Positions 44,080 to 53,104 of a stretch of 64,000 nucleotides of DNA are shown in pieces; positions within the stretch are counted from its first letter, which is position 1; each line of letters starts with the position of its first letter. The position numbers were made by a program, and so were the translations under genes. This DNA is from an uncultured Saprospiraceae bacterium. Its GTDB lineage: Bacteria > Bacteroidota > Bacteroidia > Chitinophagales > Saprospiraceae. The notes beneath the pieces were generated by a model. The model did no database searches and had not been told where the DNA came from. It saw only the letters and a list, made by a program, of their open reading frames with translations. The stretch is taken from positions 41,269 through 105,268 of the forward strand of contig CALKXE010000086.1 of assembly GCA_938003955.1 (NCBI GenBank). The letters are read 5' to 3'.

Positions 44080-44170
44080 ATGTTTTTAGATTTAATTAAA
44101 ATGGGGAATTAACTTTCAGCGCTTGTAGTATTCATTTCGTTTAATCGTTTCAAAGACTGGTGAAACGTAT

Positions 44171-44330
44171 TAATTAAATGCACTTACATTTTATATTAAC
44201 TAAGAAAAAAAACATCAAGACTTATCATACCTTCTGGTAGATAAGGTGAAAACAAGCCTTGAATGTTTTGTGATATAATTATTGAAATAGATGCTAATAC
44301 GAAAATTAGTTCAAGTCTAATTTTCTTGAC
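44171..44330 (-). pseudogene. Decayed 5' end of the Ig-like gene
   Basis: The minus-strand translation from 44330 reads VKKIRLELIFVLASISIII, then SQNIQG ... PEGMISLDVFFL. This matches the intact start (MKKIGLVLFFVLASISIII; PEGVISFDVSFL). The ATG has become GTC and a frameshift follows. Together with the X-type stub it shows the old gene order. Confidence 0.88.
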
Positions 44331-44486
44331 CACTTATTTCTTTTTATCGTCCTTATGTTCTTTCACGTATTGAGGGAAATCCATTTCTGCCATTACGTTA
44401 TTCAATTTGTTCGGAAAGAATATAGAAACAGTTTCTAAATCCATACTTCCTGTCTCTGGATCTCTTCTTATAGTTGCGAATTGCAT
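44171..44486. repeat. Direct repeat, copy 2 (gene junction)
   Basis: The partner of 42697-43012, offset by about 1475 bases. Here the 3' end of the propeller-like gene is alive and the Ig-like 5' part is dead. The lipoprotein gene 43093-44079 lies between the two copies. Confidence 0.88.
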
Positions 44487-45557
44487 TGGATTTAATAAGT
44501 CAACATGAAGTGCAGAACCAGTAAACATAACTGGTTTTCCCATTGGTCCAACAGGTAAGATTCCCATGTCTAATTTCCCTCCTCTTTCAAAGTCATCTCT
44601 TGTATAGACCTTTGCATTATTCAATCCAGCTAGTGGAATTATTCTAGGAGTTCTACTATTACTTGTTGCAAAAATCATGTCGTTCCCCTGCATGCTAAAT
44701 GCTACCATTTCTATAGGCTGTCCATTTCCCATGTCACCTAGTGTTCTTGCTTTAACCTTTGCGCCAGCTTTTAATTCATCTATTGGAATAAGTACTAATG
44801 GGCTACAAGTATATGCTGCGACCATCTGATCTTTTCCATCAATATTTTTAATAACAAAAGATCGGATAGGAGCACGAGTTTCATATTCGTCATGCGCTAT
44901 GTGGAACATCTCAATATTACTGATACTCTCTTTTCCATTAAACGGATAAGGCATTCTTCGCAATGCAGAACAGAAATTTTCATTTGTAATACCTGCTACG
45001 AATACTTCTCCTTTGTGATACTGAATATCCATGATAGACAATGTACGCATCGGTAATTTTGCCTTTTCGAGCTCTTTGATAGTTGGAGGAGCCATTGTAC
45101 CTCTCGCGACAAACTTTTGGCTTCCATCAGGTAGTTTGTTTAGCGTTTGTGAAGTAGATTGTATTTTAGATAAGTCTACAACTTGAAGTTGACTATTTGC
45201 ATCTACCTTTATTAAGGCAGGAATAGCATCTAGACCATGACCACGAGTTACTGATATGTATACTTCTCCACTTTTTGGATGGACAACCATATCGTTAATT
45301 TTTGAGTTGGCTGGTGCTGTTCCAAGCACTGCAGCTACTTGTGCATCGATATTGTATGCATTAATTTCGAATTTTTCCGTTGAACGAGTTTCTGAACTTA
45401 AATCAAAAGCGTGAATTGCACCAGAAACTTTATCTCCTGCGAACAGAACTCCTTCAGGGCTAAATGCCATTTCGCTTAATGATTTAATCTGTTGGGCATT
45501 TATAAAAGATATTGAAAACATAATGATGAGTGCAGAAAAAAGAGTTTTGAAAATCAT
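44334..45557 (-). CDS. Secreted beta-propeller-like protein of unknown function
   Basis: Seen: a signal peptide (to about 21, SFINAQ) and repeated short beta motifs suggesting a propeller (MAFSPEGVLFAGDKVSGAIHAFDL; HPKSGEVYISVTRGH; MDIQYHKGEVFVAGI; FSMQGNDMIFATSNSRTP). The C-terminus is basic and acidic in turn (KEHKDDKKK) with no T9SS domain. The family is not recognised. The last 150 bases are duplicated as a stub at 42859-43012. Before that duplication this gene lay 3 bases upstream of the Ig-like gene, so the two probably work together. A TAGGGTAGTC element lies 67 bases upstream of the ATG. Confidence 0.75.
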   Translation of the reverse strand: MIFKTLFSALIIMFSISFINAQQIKSLSEMAFSPEGVLFAGDKVSGAIHAFDLSSETRSTEKFEINAYNIDAQVAAVLGTAPANSKINDMVVHPKSGEVYISVTRGHGLDAIPALIKVDANSQLQVVDLSKIQSTSQTLNKLPDGSQKFVARGTMAPPTIKELEKAKLPMRTLSIMDIQYHKGEVFVAGITNENFCSALRRMPYPFNGKESISNIEMFHIAHDEYETRAPIRSFVIKNIDGKDQMVAAYTCSPLVLIPIDELKAGAKVKARTLGDMGNGQPIEMVAFSMQGNDMIFATSNSRTPRIIPLAGLNNAKVYTRDDFERGGKLDMGILPVGPMGKPVMFTGSALHVDLLNPMQFATIRRDPETGSMDLETVSIFFPNKLNNVMAEMDFPQYVKEHKDDKKK

Positions 45558-45623
45558 ATTTTTTATTGTTTTGTTGAGTTAGATTATAATGATTACCCAA
45601 AGTGAAAATGTCTCTCAGTATAA

Positions 45624-45633
45624 TAGGGTAGTC
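45624..45633. promoter_or_regulatory. TAGGGTAGTC element upstream of the propeller-like gene
   Basis: Exact match to 13529-13538. On the minus strand (GACTACCCTA) it lies about 20 bases upstream of a near-consensus -7 box (TCACTTTG), that is, at the -33 region. This would suit a transcription activator site. Confidence 0.35.
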
Positions 45634-45762
45634 CTTAAATTTTTCTGAATAAAATGGTGGTTGTTTGACTTCATAATTCTGTAAGTAACAGTTTGTGATC
45701 TGTTACTTTTTATGATAAAATAGTTTTGACATCATCAGATGATGTACAATGCTATTTAAAAT

Positions 45763-45799
45763 AAAAATTGGGAAGGGCAAATGCTTGTAACGCCCTTCC
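45763..45799 (-). terminator. Terminator of the 45.8-47.9 kb unit
   Basis: The stem GGAAGGGC/GCCCTTCC (45771-45778 with 45792-45799) is followed on the minus strand by CAATTTTTATTTT. Confidence 0.88.
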
Positions 45800-45832
45800 A
45801 CAATAACATTATTAAAATCAAAAACTACTTAC

Positions 45833-47071
45833 TTACTTAAGAATGAACATTTTTCCAGTTGAAAAACCGTTCGAATTACCTAGTCTGTAGCTGTAGAATC
45901 CGCTTGCCAACAGACTACCATCATAGGTGAAATTATTTATACCTTCATTTAAGGTTAAGCGCTTACTTGATACTTCCATTCCATTGATGTCAAAAACTTG
46001 AAACTGAAAATTTCCTCCTTGGATAAGTTCAATTTCGAAAGTAGCTACTTGCTTAAATGGATTAGGGTATACATTTATATTAGTTACAGATTCAAATACC
46101 TGCGTATTAGATGATATAATCTCACCTAATGAAATTAACGCAATATTAAAAGGTGGCTCAAAACTATTGATGCCGAATAGTGCTCCAAATTGAGATTCTA
46201 GGACATATAGATATGCGTTCCCGCCCATCTCGTGATACCATAGTCCCGAAGAGTCATCGAATCCTGAAGCTACTTCGTTACCTACAGCATTAGTCGCATC
46301 AGAAAAGACTAATTTGTAAACTACACCTGCATCATCTGGATTTCCAGTATCATTCGTAGCGTAGTACATAGTATTTTGGCTGTCTACCCATGTTATACCA
46401 TCTGCATCGATAGCATCAAGTCCCTCAACAGTTACTTCTTGCATCGTTCCAGGTGTTCCTCCACTAATAGGTAAATACCATAATTTATTCCCTTGTGATA
46501 CATAGAATCCACCTTCATTATCATAGATAGTACCACCAATACCACTGATAGCTGGATCCCAATCAGTACTTGTGTACCAACTATCATTTACTGTACCTGC
46601 GATAGGGTCTACTTCAAATATCCTCGGGCTACCGAAATCAGTAACATAATACTTACCATCTACAATAGAAACAGTATGTCCTATAGATCCTGCTGGTAAA
46701 TCCCATTCGCCTGTTTTAGTTTTACTGGCGATATCGTACTCTACTAACTTAGCGGCTCCAGATTCTCCACCACCGAAATCAGCATTGTCAAGAATGCTTA
46801 ATAATTTTGTTCCATCACTTTTTACACCCCATCTTTGAGTGTATCCAGCTTCTGCTTCTGCGAAAGTCTCACCAACAGGGGGAGCCATGTTTAAGTCAAA
46901 CATCTTTAAGCTTCCATCTCCTAAGCCACTTATGTAGGCGATATTATTAGCGATCACGATATCTTCTGGGAAGAAGTCCATGTCATCAGATGTAAGATTT
47001 GATGGTAGTTGGGCTACAACGTTTAAGGTTGTTAGTAATAGAATAAATACGTTTAGTAAAAATTTCTTCAT
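45833..47071 (-). CDS. T9SS-secreted SMP-30-like beta-propeller protein
   Basis: Seen: a signal peptide (ending NVVAQ, about 21) and a six-bladed propeller-like region (about 25-310) with repeated IVDGKYYVTDFGSPRIFEVD, GGFYVSQGNKLWYLPI and TMYYATNDTGN motifs. A linker and a type A T9SS sorting domain follow (VYPNPFKQVATFEI ... LASGFYSYRLGNSNG ... KMFILK, about 335-412). Known: SMP-30-like propellers bind metals and hydrolyse lactones, but many are only structural. The gene follows the SnoaL-like gene by 49 bases on the same strand and ends at a strong terminator. Confidence 0.87.
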   Translation of the reverse strand: MKKFLLNVFILLLTTLNVVAQLPSNLTSDDMDFFPEDIVIANNIAYISGLGDGSLKMFDLNMAPPVGETFAEAEAGYTQRWGVKSDGTKLLSILDNADFGGGESGAAKLVEYDIASKTKTGEWDLPAGSIGHTVSIVDGKYYVTDFGSPRIFEVDPIAGTVNDSWYTSTDWDPAISGIGGTIYDNEGGFYVSQGNKLWYLPISGGTPGTMQEVTVEGLDAIDADGITWVDSQNTMYYATNDTGNPDDAGVVYKLVFSDATNAVGNEVASGFDDSSGLWYHEMGGNAYLYVLESQFGALFGINSFEPPFNIALISLGEIISSNTQVFESVTNINVYPNPFKQVATFEIELIQGGNFQFQVFDINGMEVSSKRLTLNEGINNFTYDGSLLASGFYSYRLGNSNGFSTGKMFILK

Positions 47072-47120
47072 TTTGGTTAGATTTATTTTTTAAATATGAG
47101 AGAGGAAAAGAGGTGTTAAA

Positions 47121-47882
47121 TTAAAATTTGCCGTTGTCGTTTTTCCATTCAGACCTTGGCGGTATAGGTACAATCGCATCCCAATGTTCAACGATTTTTG
47201 TATTTTCAAGCCTGAATAAATCATAGAAGGCGGTTGATTCTTTATCTAGATTGCCTTCGCACATTGAAAGCACAAAATTACCTTCACCTAAGACCTTATG
47301 GATTTTGTCATACTCTATGGTTATGCCTTTTTCTGCCATGATTTCCATAGCAATGTTTAGACCATCTAGACCATCAGGTATATTAGGATTATGCTGGATG
47401 TATTTATTAGGATTGATGTATAAATCGATTTTATCCATTTGGCCTTTCATAAAGACATTCAGCAAAAAGTCGTTGACGACCTTTTTGTTTGGTGTTGATT
47501 TTTCTTTATCAGTTATGTCTGTTGCTCCATCAAATTGGGTTCTTCCACTTGGATTCGGCTCTTGTACTTTGATTAAATTATCCCAATGTTCAACAACTAA
47601 ACCATCTTCGAATCGAAAAATATCAAATCCAGATTGTGGTCCAAAAAAATTATATTCGGAATGTGTAAAAACATAATCTCCATCTTCAAATGCTCGAATG
47701 ATCTTAACGGACCCTTGAGGAGGTAAACTTTGTAACATACCAGCAAACGCTTCATAACCATCGCTTACTGATAAGTTGTGTTGGATATATTTATCTTGAT
47801 TTATGTAGGCAAGTGCAGACTTGTCACCAGTATTAAAACTGTTAAGGAGTGCTGCTATTTTTTCTTTGTTGGTTAATTCCAT
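47121..47882 (-). CDS. Double NTF2/SnoaL-like domain protein (cytoplasmic)
   Basis: Seen: ATG at 47882 (MELTNKEKIAALLNSF); an in-frame ATG at 47918 would add 12 residues of poor quality. Two SnoaL-like domains follow (about 5-110 and 130-245), each with the IQHNxxxxDG and VEHWDxxxxxP motifs. There is no signal peptide, in contrast to the lipoprotein paralog at 43.1-44.1 kb. The substrate is unknown. The T9SS propeller gene follows, 49 bases on. The repeated pairing of a double SnoaL protein with a secreted propeller protein in this cluster suggests a common pathway. Confidence 0.85.
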   Translation of the reverse strand: MELTNKEKIAALLNSFNTGDKSALAYINQDKYIQHNLSVSDGYEAFAGMLQSLPPQGSVKIIRAFEDGDYVFTHSEYNFFGPQSGFDIFRFEDGLVVEHWDNLIKVQEPNPSGRTQFDGATDITDKEKSTPNKKVVNDFLLNVFMKGQMDKIDLYINPNKYIQHNPNIPDGLDGLNIAMEIMAEKGITIEYDKIHKVLGEGNFVLSMCEGNLDKESTAFYDLFRLENTKIVEHWDAIVPIPPRSEWKNDNGKF

Positions 47883-47971
47883 CTTTATCCAGATTGCTTG
47901 CTTGACTAGCCTTCTCATCTTCGCATTTCTTATTGGAAGTGACGATTGGATTTACTTTGCTATTGAAAAAG

Positions 47972-48060
47972 AGTAACCTAGATTATTGGGTTACTATCCA
48001 TTTGAGAAATTGAATCTTTATTCCTCTACTGGTAATACATAAGAATAATACCAGTAGAGG
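47972..48060 (-). terminator. Two hairpins downstream of the 48.1-48.6 kb gene
   Basis: A 12-bp perfect stem (CCTCTACTGGTA/TACCAGTAGAGG, 48023-48060) lies 28 bases after the stop codon. A second stem, AGTAACC/GGTTACT (47972-47995), is followed on the minus strand by CTCTTTTTC. The second looks like the true terminator. Confidence 0.65.
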
Positions 48061-48087
48061 CAATAAAAATTATTGACTATATTTCGA

Positions 48088-48597
48088 TTATTTCAATTTG
48101 ATTGTAAACGCTGCGCCAGGTTTGAAGTCAAATCCTTCTCCTATTTCGACAACTAAGATTCTATCAGAATCGATTCTCAATTTTACTGCGTCGTTATCTG
48201 ATTCAAAATCTTCTACATTTTGAGCTTCATCGAATGTGAAGTAATAACGGTCAGTTGTACCTGCTTCTAAAACTCTAAATAAATCGCCATATGTTACATC
48301 ATCTGCTTGAGCTACAACATCGAATTTGATTTTTTTTCTGTCTATATCTATGTCATATAGGCCTAGTAAGTACGCAGGGAATTCAATTTCGTCATTAACT
48401 GTTGCTGTTGCAGCTAGTGAGCCAGCATCTACTTGGAATAATGCTTCGATTGCAACCTCTTCACCTGCAGTGAATGCATCTGACGTAAAAGTATTTGTTG
48501 CTGTAACACCTGAGTCCTTAACAATAGGCTTTGAACAAGAAATAACGAGTAATGAAAATGTAAGTCCTAAAAAAATAAATGTTTTTGAAATATCCAT
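48088..48597 (-). CDS. Small lipoprotein, hypothetical
   Basis: Seen: ATG at 48597 gives a lipoprotein signal (MDISKTFIFLGLTFSLLVISC); an earlier frame start at 48648 adds a leader of 17 residues with no purpose. The rest (about 150 residues) is beta-rich with no cysteine. It reads like a small Ig- or lipocalin-like domain (AGEEVAIEALFQVDAGSLAATATVND; YYFTFDEAQNVED). The family is not recognised. It lies between the AraC regulator and the SnoaL/propeller cluster on the same strand. Confidence 0.7.
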   Translation of the reverse strand: MDISKTFIFLGLTFSLLVISCSKPIVKDSGVTATNTFTSDAFTAGEEVAIEALFQVDAGSLAATATVNDEIEFPAYLLGLYDIDIDRKKIKFDVVAQADDVTYGDLFRVLEAGTTDRYYFTFDEAQNVEDFESDNDAVKLRIDSDRILVVEIGEGFDFKPGAAFTIKLK

Positions 48598-48697
48598 TGA
48601 TATTATAATTTGATTAAATAATATCACAAAGATATGGAGGCCTACCACTGCACTGGTGGTAAGAATGTTTCAAAGGACTGTCAAAATGGAAAAATGT

Positions 48698-49573
48698 CTA
48701 GTGTGCTTGGCGAAAAACTTCTGGTGAGCTGCCCGTAAATTTCTTAAAATATTTGAAAAAATTAGTAGAGTCACTGAACCCCGTAATATACGCGATCTCT
48801 TTTATAGGATGATCTGTACTGATTAACAGCCTTTTTATTTGCATAATAGTCCTTTCATCAATAAACACCTTAGCTGTAGAATCATTGACTATACTACTTA
48901 CGATGTTGTTTAGTGTTTTGGTAGAAACATTCATTTTCAGAGCATAATATTTTACTTTCTTACTCTTGAAGCAGTTTTCTTCCACCAATTTTTGAAACTC
49001 TAAAAACTGGGACATATATTTTTTCCTTTCTATAAAATGTCCCTTTTTCGATTTGATGCGAAATAGTTTTGTAATCACTATATGTAAAACACTTCTTGTT
49101 ATTCCAATTGAAAAGTTGTCTTTGATATTATATTCTGATTCTAAGTGTTTTACTAAAATGGTAAAATCAGAAAAGGCTTCATCATCATTAAACTCTATTT
49201 TGGGAAAACTTAAAGAGTCATTAAATAACTGCATAGACTTAAGAGCCTCCATTCTATTCAAATGACTAATAATAAAGTCTTCTGTAAAAACCAATAAATA
49301 ACCCTTCACATTAGGGCTTCTGAAAAATTTGTGAATTTGATCTTTCCTGATCAATAATACAGTCCCTTTTTTATAGTTATAATCAGTGAAATCAATTGTA
49401 TGGTATCCTTGGCCTTCATAAACGAAGAAAAGAACGTAGAATTTTACGAGGTGGTTTGTTCCAATATCATGGTTTAAGTCTCTTTGTAATAGGTCTTCAA
49501 TTTTTACTATGTCAAAGTAAGATTTAGGATTGTCTTGATTCTCAAAATTTACTTCCGGCAGTTCGTTTTTCAT
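48698..49573 (-). CDS. AraC-family transcription regulator
   Basis: Seen: an N-terminal cupin-like sensor (about 35-110; FFVYEGQGYHTIDF and KGTVLLIRKDQIHKFF) and a C-terminal double HTH (about 180-288). The second HTH has the AraC signature DHPIKEIAYITGFSDSTNFFKYFKKFTGSSPEVFR. Start: the longest frame opens with TTG at 49615; the ATG at 49573 gives the usual length of about 290 residues and is preferred. Known: such regulators activate nearby genes on ligand binding. Inferred: possible control of the secreted-protein cluster at 40.7-48.6 kb, which lies just downstream on the same strand. Confidence 0.9.
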   Translation of the reverse strand: MKNELPEVNFENQDNPKSYFDIVKIEDLLQRDLNHDIGTNHLVKFYVLFFVYEGQGYHTIDFTDYNYKKGTVLLIRKDQIHKFFRSPNVKGYLLVFTEDFIISHLNRMEALKSMQLFNDSLSFPKIEFNDDEAFSDFTILVKHLESEYNIKDNFSIGITRSVLHIVITKLFRIKSKKGHFIERKKYMSQFLEFQKLVEENCFKSKKVKYYALKMNVSTKTLNNIVSSIVNDSTAKVFIDERTIMQIKRLLISTDHPIKEIAYITGFSDSTNFFKYFKKFTGSSPEVFRQAH

Positions 49574-49837
49574 TCTTTTTTGAAACTTCTTAATACAATT
49601 TTCTAAGATTCTCAAAATAATAAATCCAAGTTATTGTACATCATATAAAGAAGGTAATATGCAAACTTTTATTGAAATCACTAGAACGAAGTTTATTTGG
49701 GTCGAAATTCTAATCGCTTATTAGTTCTTTTATTTGAAAAGAAGCCTTGGGTTATTATCCCGCGATTACTGTTGTTTTAAGTGTAATTTGCCTATAACTA
49801 GTAACAATTATTCTTTTGCATTAAGAGATGAACTAGA

Positions 49838-52213
49838 CTACATTTTTATAAATTTGTATATAACACTATTTCCATCTATCTGAAGTTTAATAAAATATAG
49901 TCCGGGTAAAAAGTCCACCACAGTTATATTATTATTATTATTATTATTATTATTTATCTTATCATTAGCATACATTAATTGACCATTAATATTTAATATA
50001 GTAGTACTGTATAGACTAGATATGACGTCGTTGCTTCGAATGGTGATATATTCATTAGCAGGATTTGGGGATATCGAAAATCCTAAGTCCTTATTAGTTT
50101 CAGAGAGCTCTGATGTCAAATCGTTGTTAAGTCCCAAAGTATGAGTCTTGTATGTGAATGATCCTGTGCCATTTGGTGTTCGAGCATACGATAGATCTTC
50201 AATCGCTTCAGGGAAGCTGATTTCGTCTACTAATTTCTGTGTATCATTGAGTAGATAAAGTGATTCTCCATTGGCTGAAAGTTTGAAATTACTATGTAAT
50301 TCGCCTTGATCTTCATCTTCATCTGCCCATATGACTAAGTAAGCTCCGGATTCTATTATCGTACCTTCTGGAAACTCAAATTTTTGTAAGTCATTAATGT
50401 TGTCAGTCAAACTCCAACCCGATAGATTTAGGTCAGATTCACCGAGATTATATAATTCTAACCAGTCATCATATTCGCCAAATTCGTCTTCAACGGCAGT
50501 ATTATTTTCTGCCATTAATTCATTTATAACCACAGTCGATTCTGAAGCGGGCTCAATACCAACTTGATAAAGGAATACATTATGTTCGGCTCCTTTAGGT
50601 TCGAATGTTGCGGTAGCTGCGTTATCTGCTGCAATGGCTTCGATATAGAATCGAATATACGTGCCTATAGATTTTGTTGGAATCACTCCTCCATATTGTC
50701 CATCCAGTGCTGCTCCATCATTGTGCTGTCCATCATCATACATTTCAATCTTATCAAATGCCCCTGTTAAGCCTTCTCCATGGTATAGCCATACGGATGC
50801 GATACCCGACGAGCCAGAAACATTAGCTACTACTTCTACTTCGTTGATTTCTGACGGAGTTTGCCATTGGACACCATCCACCATATAACTAACTTGGTTA
50901 ACTGTTAATGGAACTCCGCCAACCAGTTCAGCATTGCTTAATAAGAAGTTTCTTCGAGTAACTATATCCTCTTTCAAAGATGTAATAGAAGATAAAAATT
51001 GAGTGTAGGTATAGAATTTTTTAGGATCTTCTTGCACTAGTTCATCAATGAGTTCTTCCCAGGCATCAATTTTAGCATCTATATAAAGCGGATTAAAATA
51101 TTCCTCAAGAATAAGCCTTACATGGGCCAGATAGCGTTGTCTTATTGAAGGAACTGCTAGCATACGATTCAAGAGTGGAAAATCAGTATTGTCTTCATTA
51201 TAAAATAGATCCCATGATAACTTATCATTTGCTATAACGCTATTTCCATCATATTCCATAGGGATTATTCTACCTGTTTCAACTTCATAGTAGAGGTAAT
51301 AATCCATGCCACCTTTATTAATATAGCTATCGTCATCTGAGAATATAACTTCATGAGCTAAGAACCAGCAAGCCTTGTCTATATCTAAAACCTTGGATAA
51401 TTCCTCTTCTAAGCTTTCCAGAGGTTCATTGTTAAGTACGTCACAAGCATCAATCAATCCTGTCCAAGGGTCTTCTACTTCAGTACGTTTTAGGGTATAG
51501 TCTGTATTGTAATCGGTGCTATCTGGACCATTATAATTAAGTGAAGATTCTCCAGCTCCAAAATTGGGACCACCCATTCCTCCTTGACCGGGAACAAAAT
51601 CAGTTCTTTCTGCTCGCCAGATGGTACCATCGTTACTTAGATACCATTCCTTGATATAATCAGAGTCAAATTGTTGTACATTTTGGTATGGGCCCCAGTT
51701 CGTCCCATTGATTGTTAAATTGGCAAAATTTGATTTTAAACTCATGGCATATTGCAGGCCAATATTATTATAAAGGACCTCCTTCATTGATGAGTTATCA
51801 TCCCAACCACAATTAAGATTAAAGGTGTTATATCCTTCAATATCTTGGCCATCGATCATATAGTCAAGCGTTATGTTGAAGGACTTCTTTTCCGTGTCAT
51901 TTCTGAAATATGAAGTGGCCCCTTTAAATCGTACTCCTACACTATCATACTTTACACCATTAATCCAACACTTTGCCAATAGGTCTGTAGCTGAGTCATA
52001 ATTATCCTCAAGAAGCTCCCACCAATTTGGCTGAAGGAATTCTAACTCGATATCTTGCAATTGATTTTGACCGTAGAAACCGTTATCATTATGACCACCA
52101 ATAGTTAACATTCCCTCCTCCGGCAAAATCTGCCACGATTTTGGCAAGTCTTGAGCATTTAGTGAAATAACAACAAAAAAAGACATTATTGAAAACAGAG
52201 AACCTTTGGTCAT
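49838..52213 (-). CDS. T9SS-secreted CotH-kinase and lamin-tail-domain protein
   Basis: Seen: a signal peptide (to about 20, SLNAQ) and a CotH kinase domain (about 35-430; VRFKGATSYFRNDTEKKSFNI, YNTFNLNCGWDDNSSMKEVL, MDYYLYYEVETGRIIPMEYD). A beta domain follows (about 440-550). Next is a lamin-tail domain (about 555-675; VVINELMAENNTAVEDEFGEYDDWLELYNLG) and a type A sorting domain (about 705-791). Known: CotH phosphorylates spore coat proteins in Bacillus; the role in Bacteroidota is unknown. The sorting domain contains a run of nine Asn encoded by an AAT/ATT microsatellite. The gene is divergent from nbaC. Confidence 0.9.
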   Translation of the reverse strand: MTKGSLFSIMSFFVVISLNAQDLPKSWQILPEEGMLTIGGHNDNGFYGQNQLQDIELEFLQPNWWELLEDNYDSATDLLAKCWINGVKYDSVGVRFKGATSYFRNDTEKKSFNITLDYMIDGQDIEGYNTFNLNCGWDDNSSMKEVLYNNIGLQYAMSLKSNFANLTINGTNWGPYQNVQQFDSDYIKEWYLSNDGTIWRAERTDFVPGQGGMGGPNFGAGESSLNYNGPDSTDYNTDYTLKRTEVEDPWTGLIDACDVLNNEPLESLEEELSKVLDIDKACWFLAHEVIFSDDDSYINKGGMDYYLYYEVETGRIIPMEYDGNSVIANDKLSWDLFYNEDNTDFPLLNRMLAVPSIRQRYLAHVRLILEEYFNPLYIDAKIDAWEELIDELVQEDPKKFYTYTQFLSSITSLKEDIVTRRNFLLSNAELVGGVPLTVNQVSYMVDGVQWQTPSEINEVEVVANVSGSSGIASVWLYHGEGLTGAFDKIEMYDDGQHNDGAALDGQYGGVIPTKSIGTYIRFYIEAIAADNAATATFEPKGAEHNVFLYQVGIEPASESTVVINELMAENNTAVEDEFGEYDDWLELYNLGESDLNLSGWSLTDNINDLQKFEFPEGTIIESGAYLVIWADEDEDQGELHSNFKLSANGESLYLLNDTQKLVDEISFPEAIEDLSYARTPNGTGSFTYKTHTLGLNNDLTSELSETNKDLGFSISPNPANEYITIRSNDVISSLYSTTILNINGQLMYANDKINNNNNNNNNITVVDFLPGLYFIKLQIDGNSVIYKFIKM
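49928..49954. repeat. (ATT)9 microsatellite in the coding frame
   Basis: Nine exact ATT units on the plus strand encode nine consecutive Asn in the sorting domain. Because the unit is three bases, slippage would change the length without a frameshift. Confidence 0.95.
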
Positions 52214-52555
52214 TTTTTATACTTTAATGAAAATAATTAAAGAAGGTTAGACCTTTATAAAAATAGAAGGTTTAATTATGTCGAAAGTATTTTGGGCTAA
52301 GAGCACAAGCAAATACAGTTAATAATGAATTATGCTATATATTATTTTGTTATTGTAACTGAAATCATGAAGTGCTCAAATTCATATTTAACCGAATCAC
52401 AATTTTACAAAATAACAACGAAGGAAATATTCAATTCAATAATTGAATATTTCTTCAACTCATCTATTTTGAAATGATATTTATTTAAAAAAGAACTCCT
52501 CATTCATTTCTCTTTTTTTCATAACTTTAGATCTTAATCAAATAAAAGCCTAGAT
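52214..52555. other. Divergent promoter region with a perfect palindrome
   Basis: The gap between the CotH gene (minus) and nbaC (plus) holds no ORF. A 13-bp perfect stem with a CAAT loop (GAAATATTCAATT/AATTGAATATTTC, 52424-52453) stands out. A near-consensus -7 box TAACTTTA (52522-52529) precedes nbaC. Confidence 0.55.
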
Positions 52556-53086
52556 ATGGGAATCGCTCGACCGTTTAACCTTCACAAGTGGATTGATGAA
52601 AATAGACATGAATTAAAACCGCCAGTAGGAAATAGAAACCTATATAAAGAAGCGGGGGATTACATCGTAATGATCGTCGCTGGACCTAATGCTAGGAAAG
52701 ATTATCACTATAATGAGACTGAAGAATTATTCTATCAAGTAGAAGGTAGTATTGTGGTGAGAATCCAAGAAGATGGTAAGCCAGTCGATATCCCAATCAA
52801 TGAAGGAGAGATGTTTTTACTGCCAGCGAAGGTTCCTCATTCGCCTATGAGATCAGAAGGCTCTATCGGATTAGTGATTGAGCTAAAACGAACAAAAGGG
52901 GAGAGAGATGGACTTATATGGTTCTGCGATAACTGTAACAACCGGCTGCATGAAAGTTACTTCGAATTAAAAAATATAGAAAAGGATTTCTTGCCAAGAT
53001 TCAAAGAATACTATGGGTCAGATGAGATGAGAACTTGTAAAAGCTGTGGTGAGAAGATGGCAGTAGACAATCGTTTCGTAGATTAA
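52556..53086 (+). CDS. nbaC: 3-hydroxyanthranilate 3,4-dioxygenase
   Basis: Seen: 176 residues of the HAAO family. A cupin core has the iron ligands in YHYNETEELFYQ (His, Glu) and VPHSPMR (His). The C-terminal rubredoxin-like site has two CxxC pairs (CDNC and CKSC). Known: it cleaves 3-hydroxyanthranilate to 2-amino-3-carboxymuconate semialdehyde, the route from tryptophan to quinolinate and NAD. The rubredoxin-like part is typical of bacterial and fungal forms. No other kynurenine-pathway gene is adjacent. It is followed by lpxH after 18 bases, so the genes may share a transcript. Confidence 0.95.
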   Translation: MGIARPFNLHKWIDENRHELKPPVGNRNLYKEAGDYIVMIVAGPNARKDYHYNETEELFYQVEGSIVVRIQEDGKPVDIPINEGEMFLLPAKVPHSPMRSEGSIGLVIELKRTKGERDGLIWFCDNCNNRLHESYFELKNIEKDFLPRFKEYYGSDEMRTCKSCGEKMAVDNRFVD

Positions 53087-53104
53087 TTTCTAAATAATAA
53101 CTGA

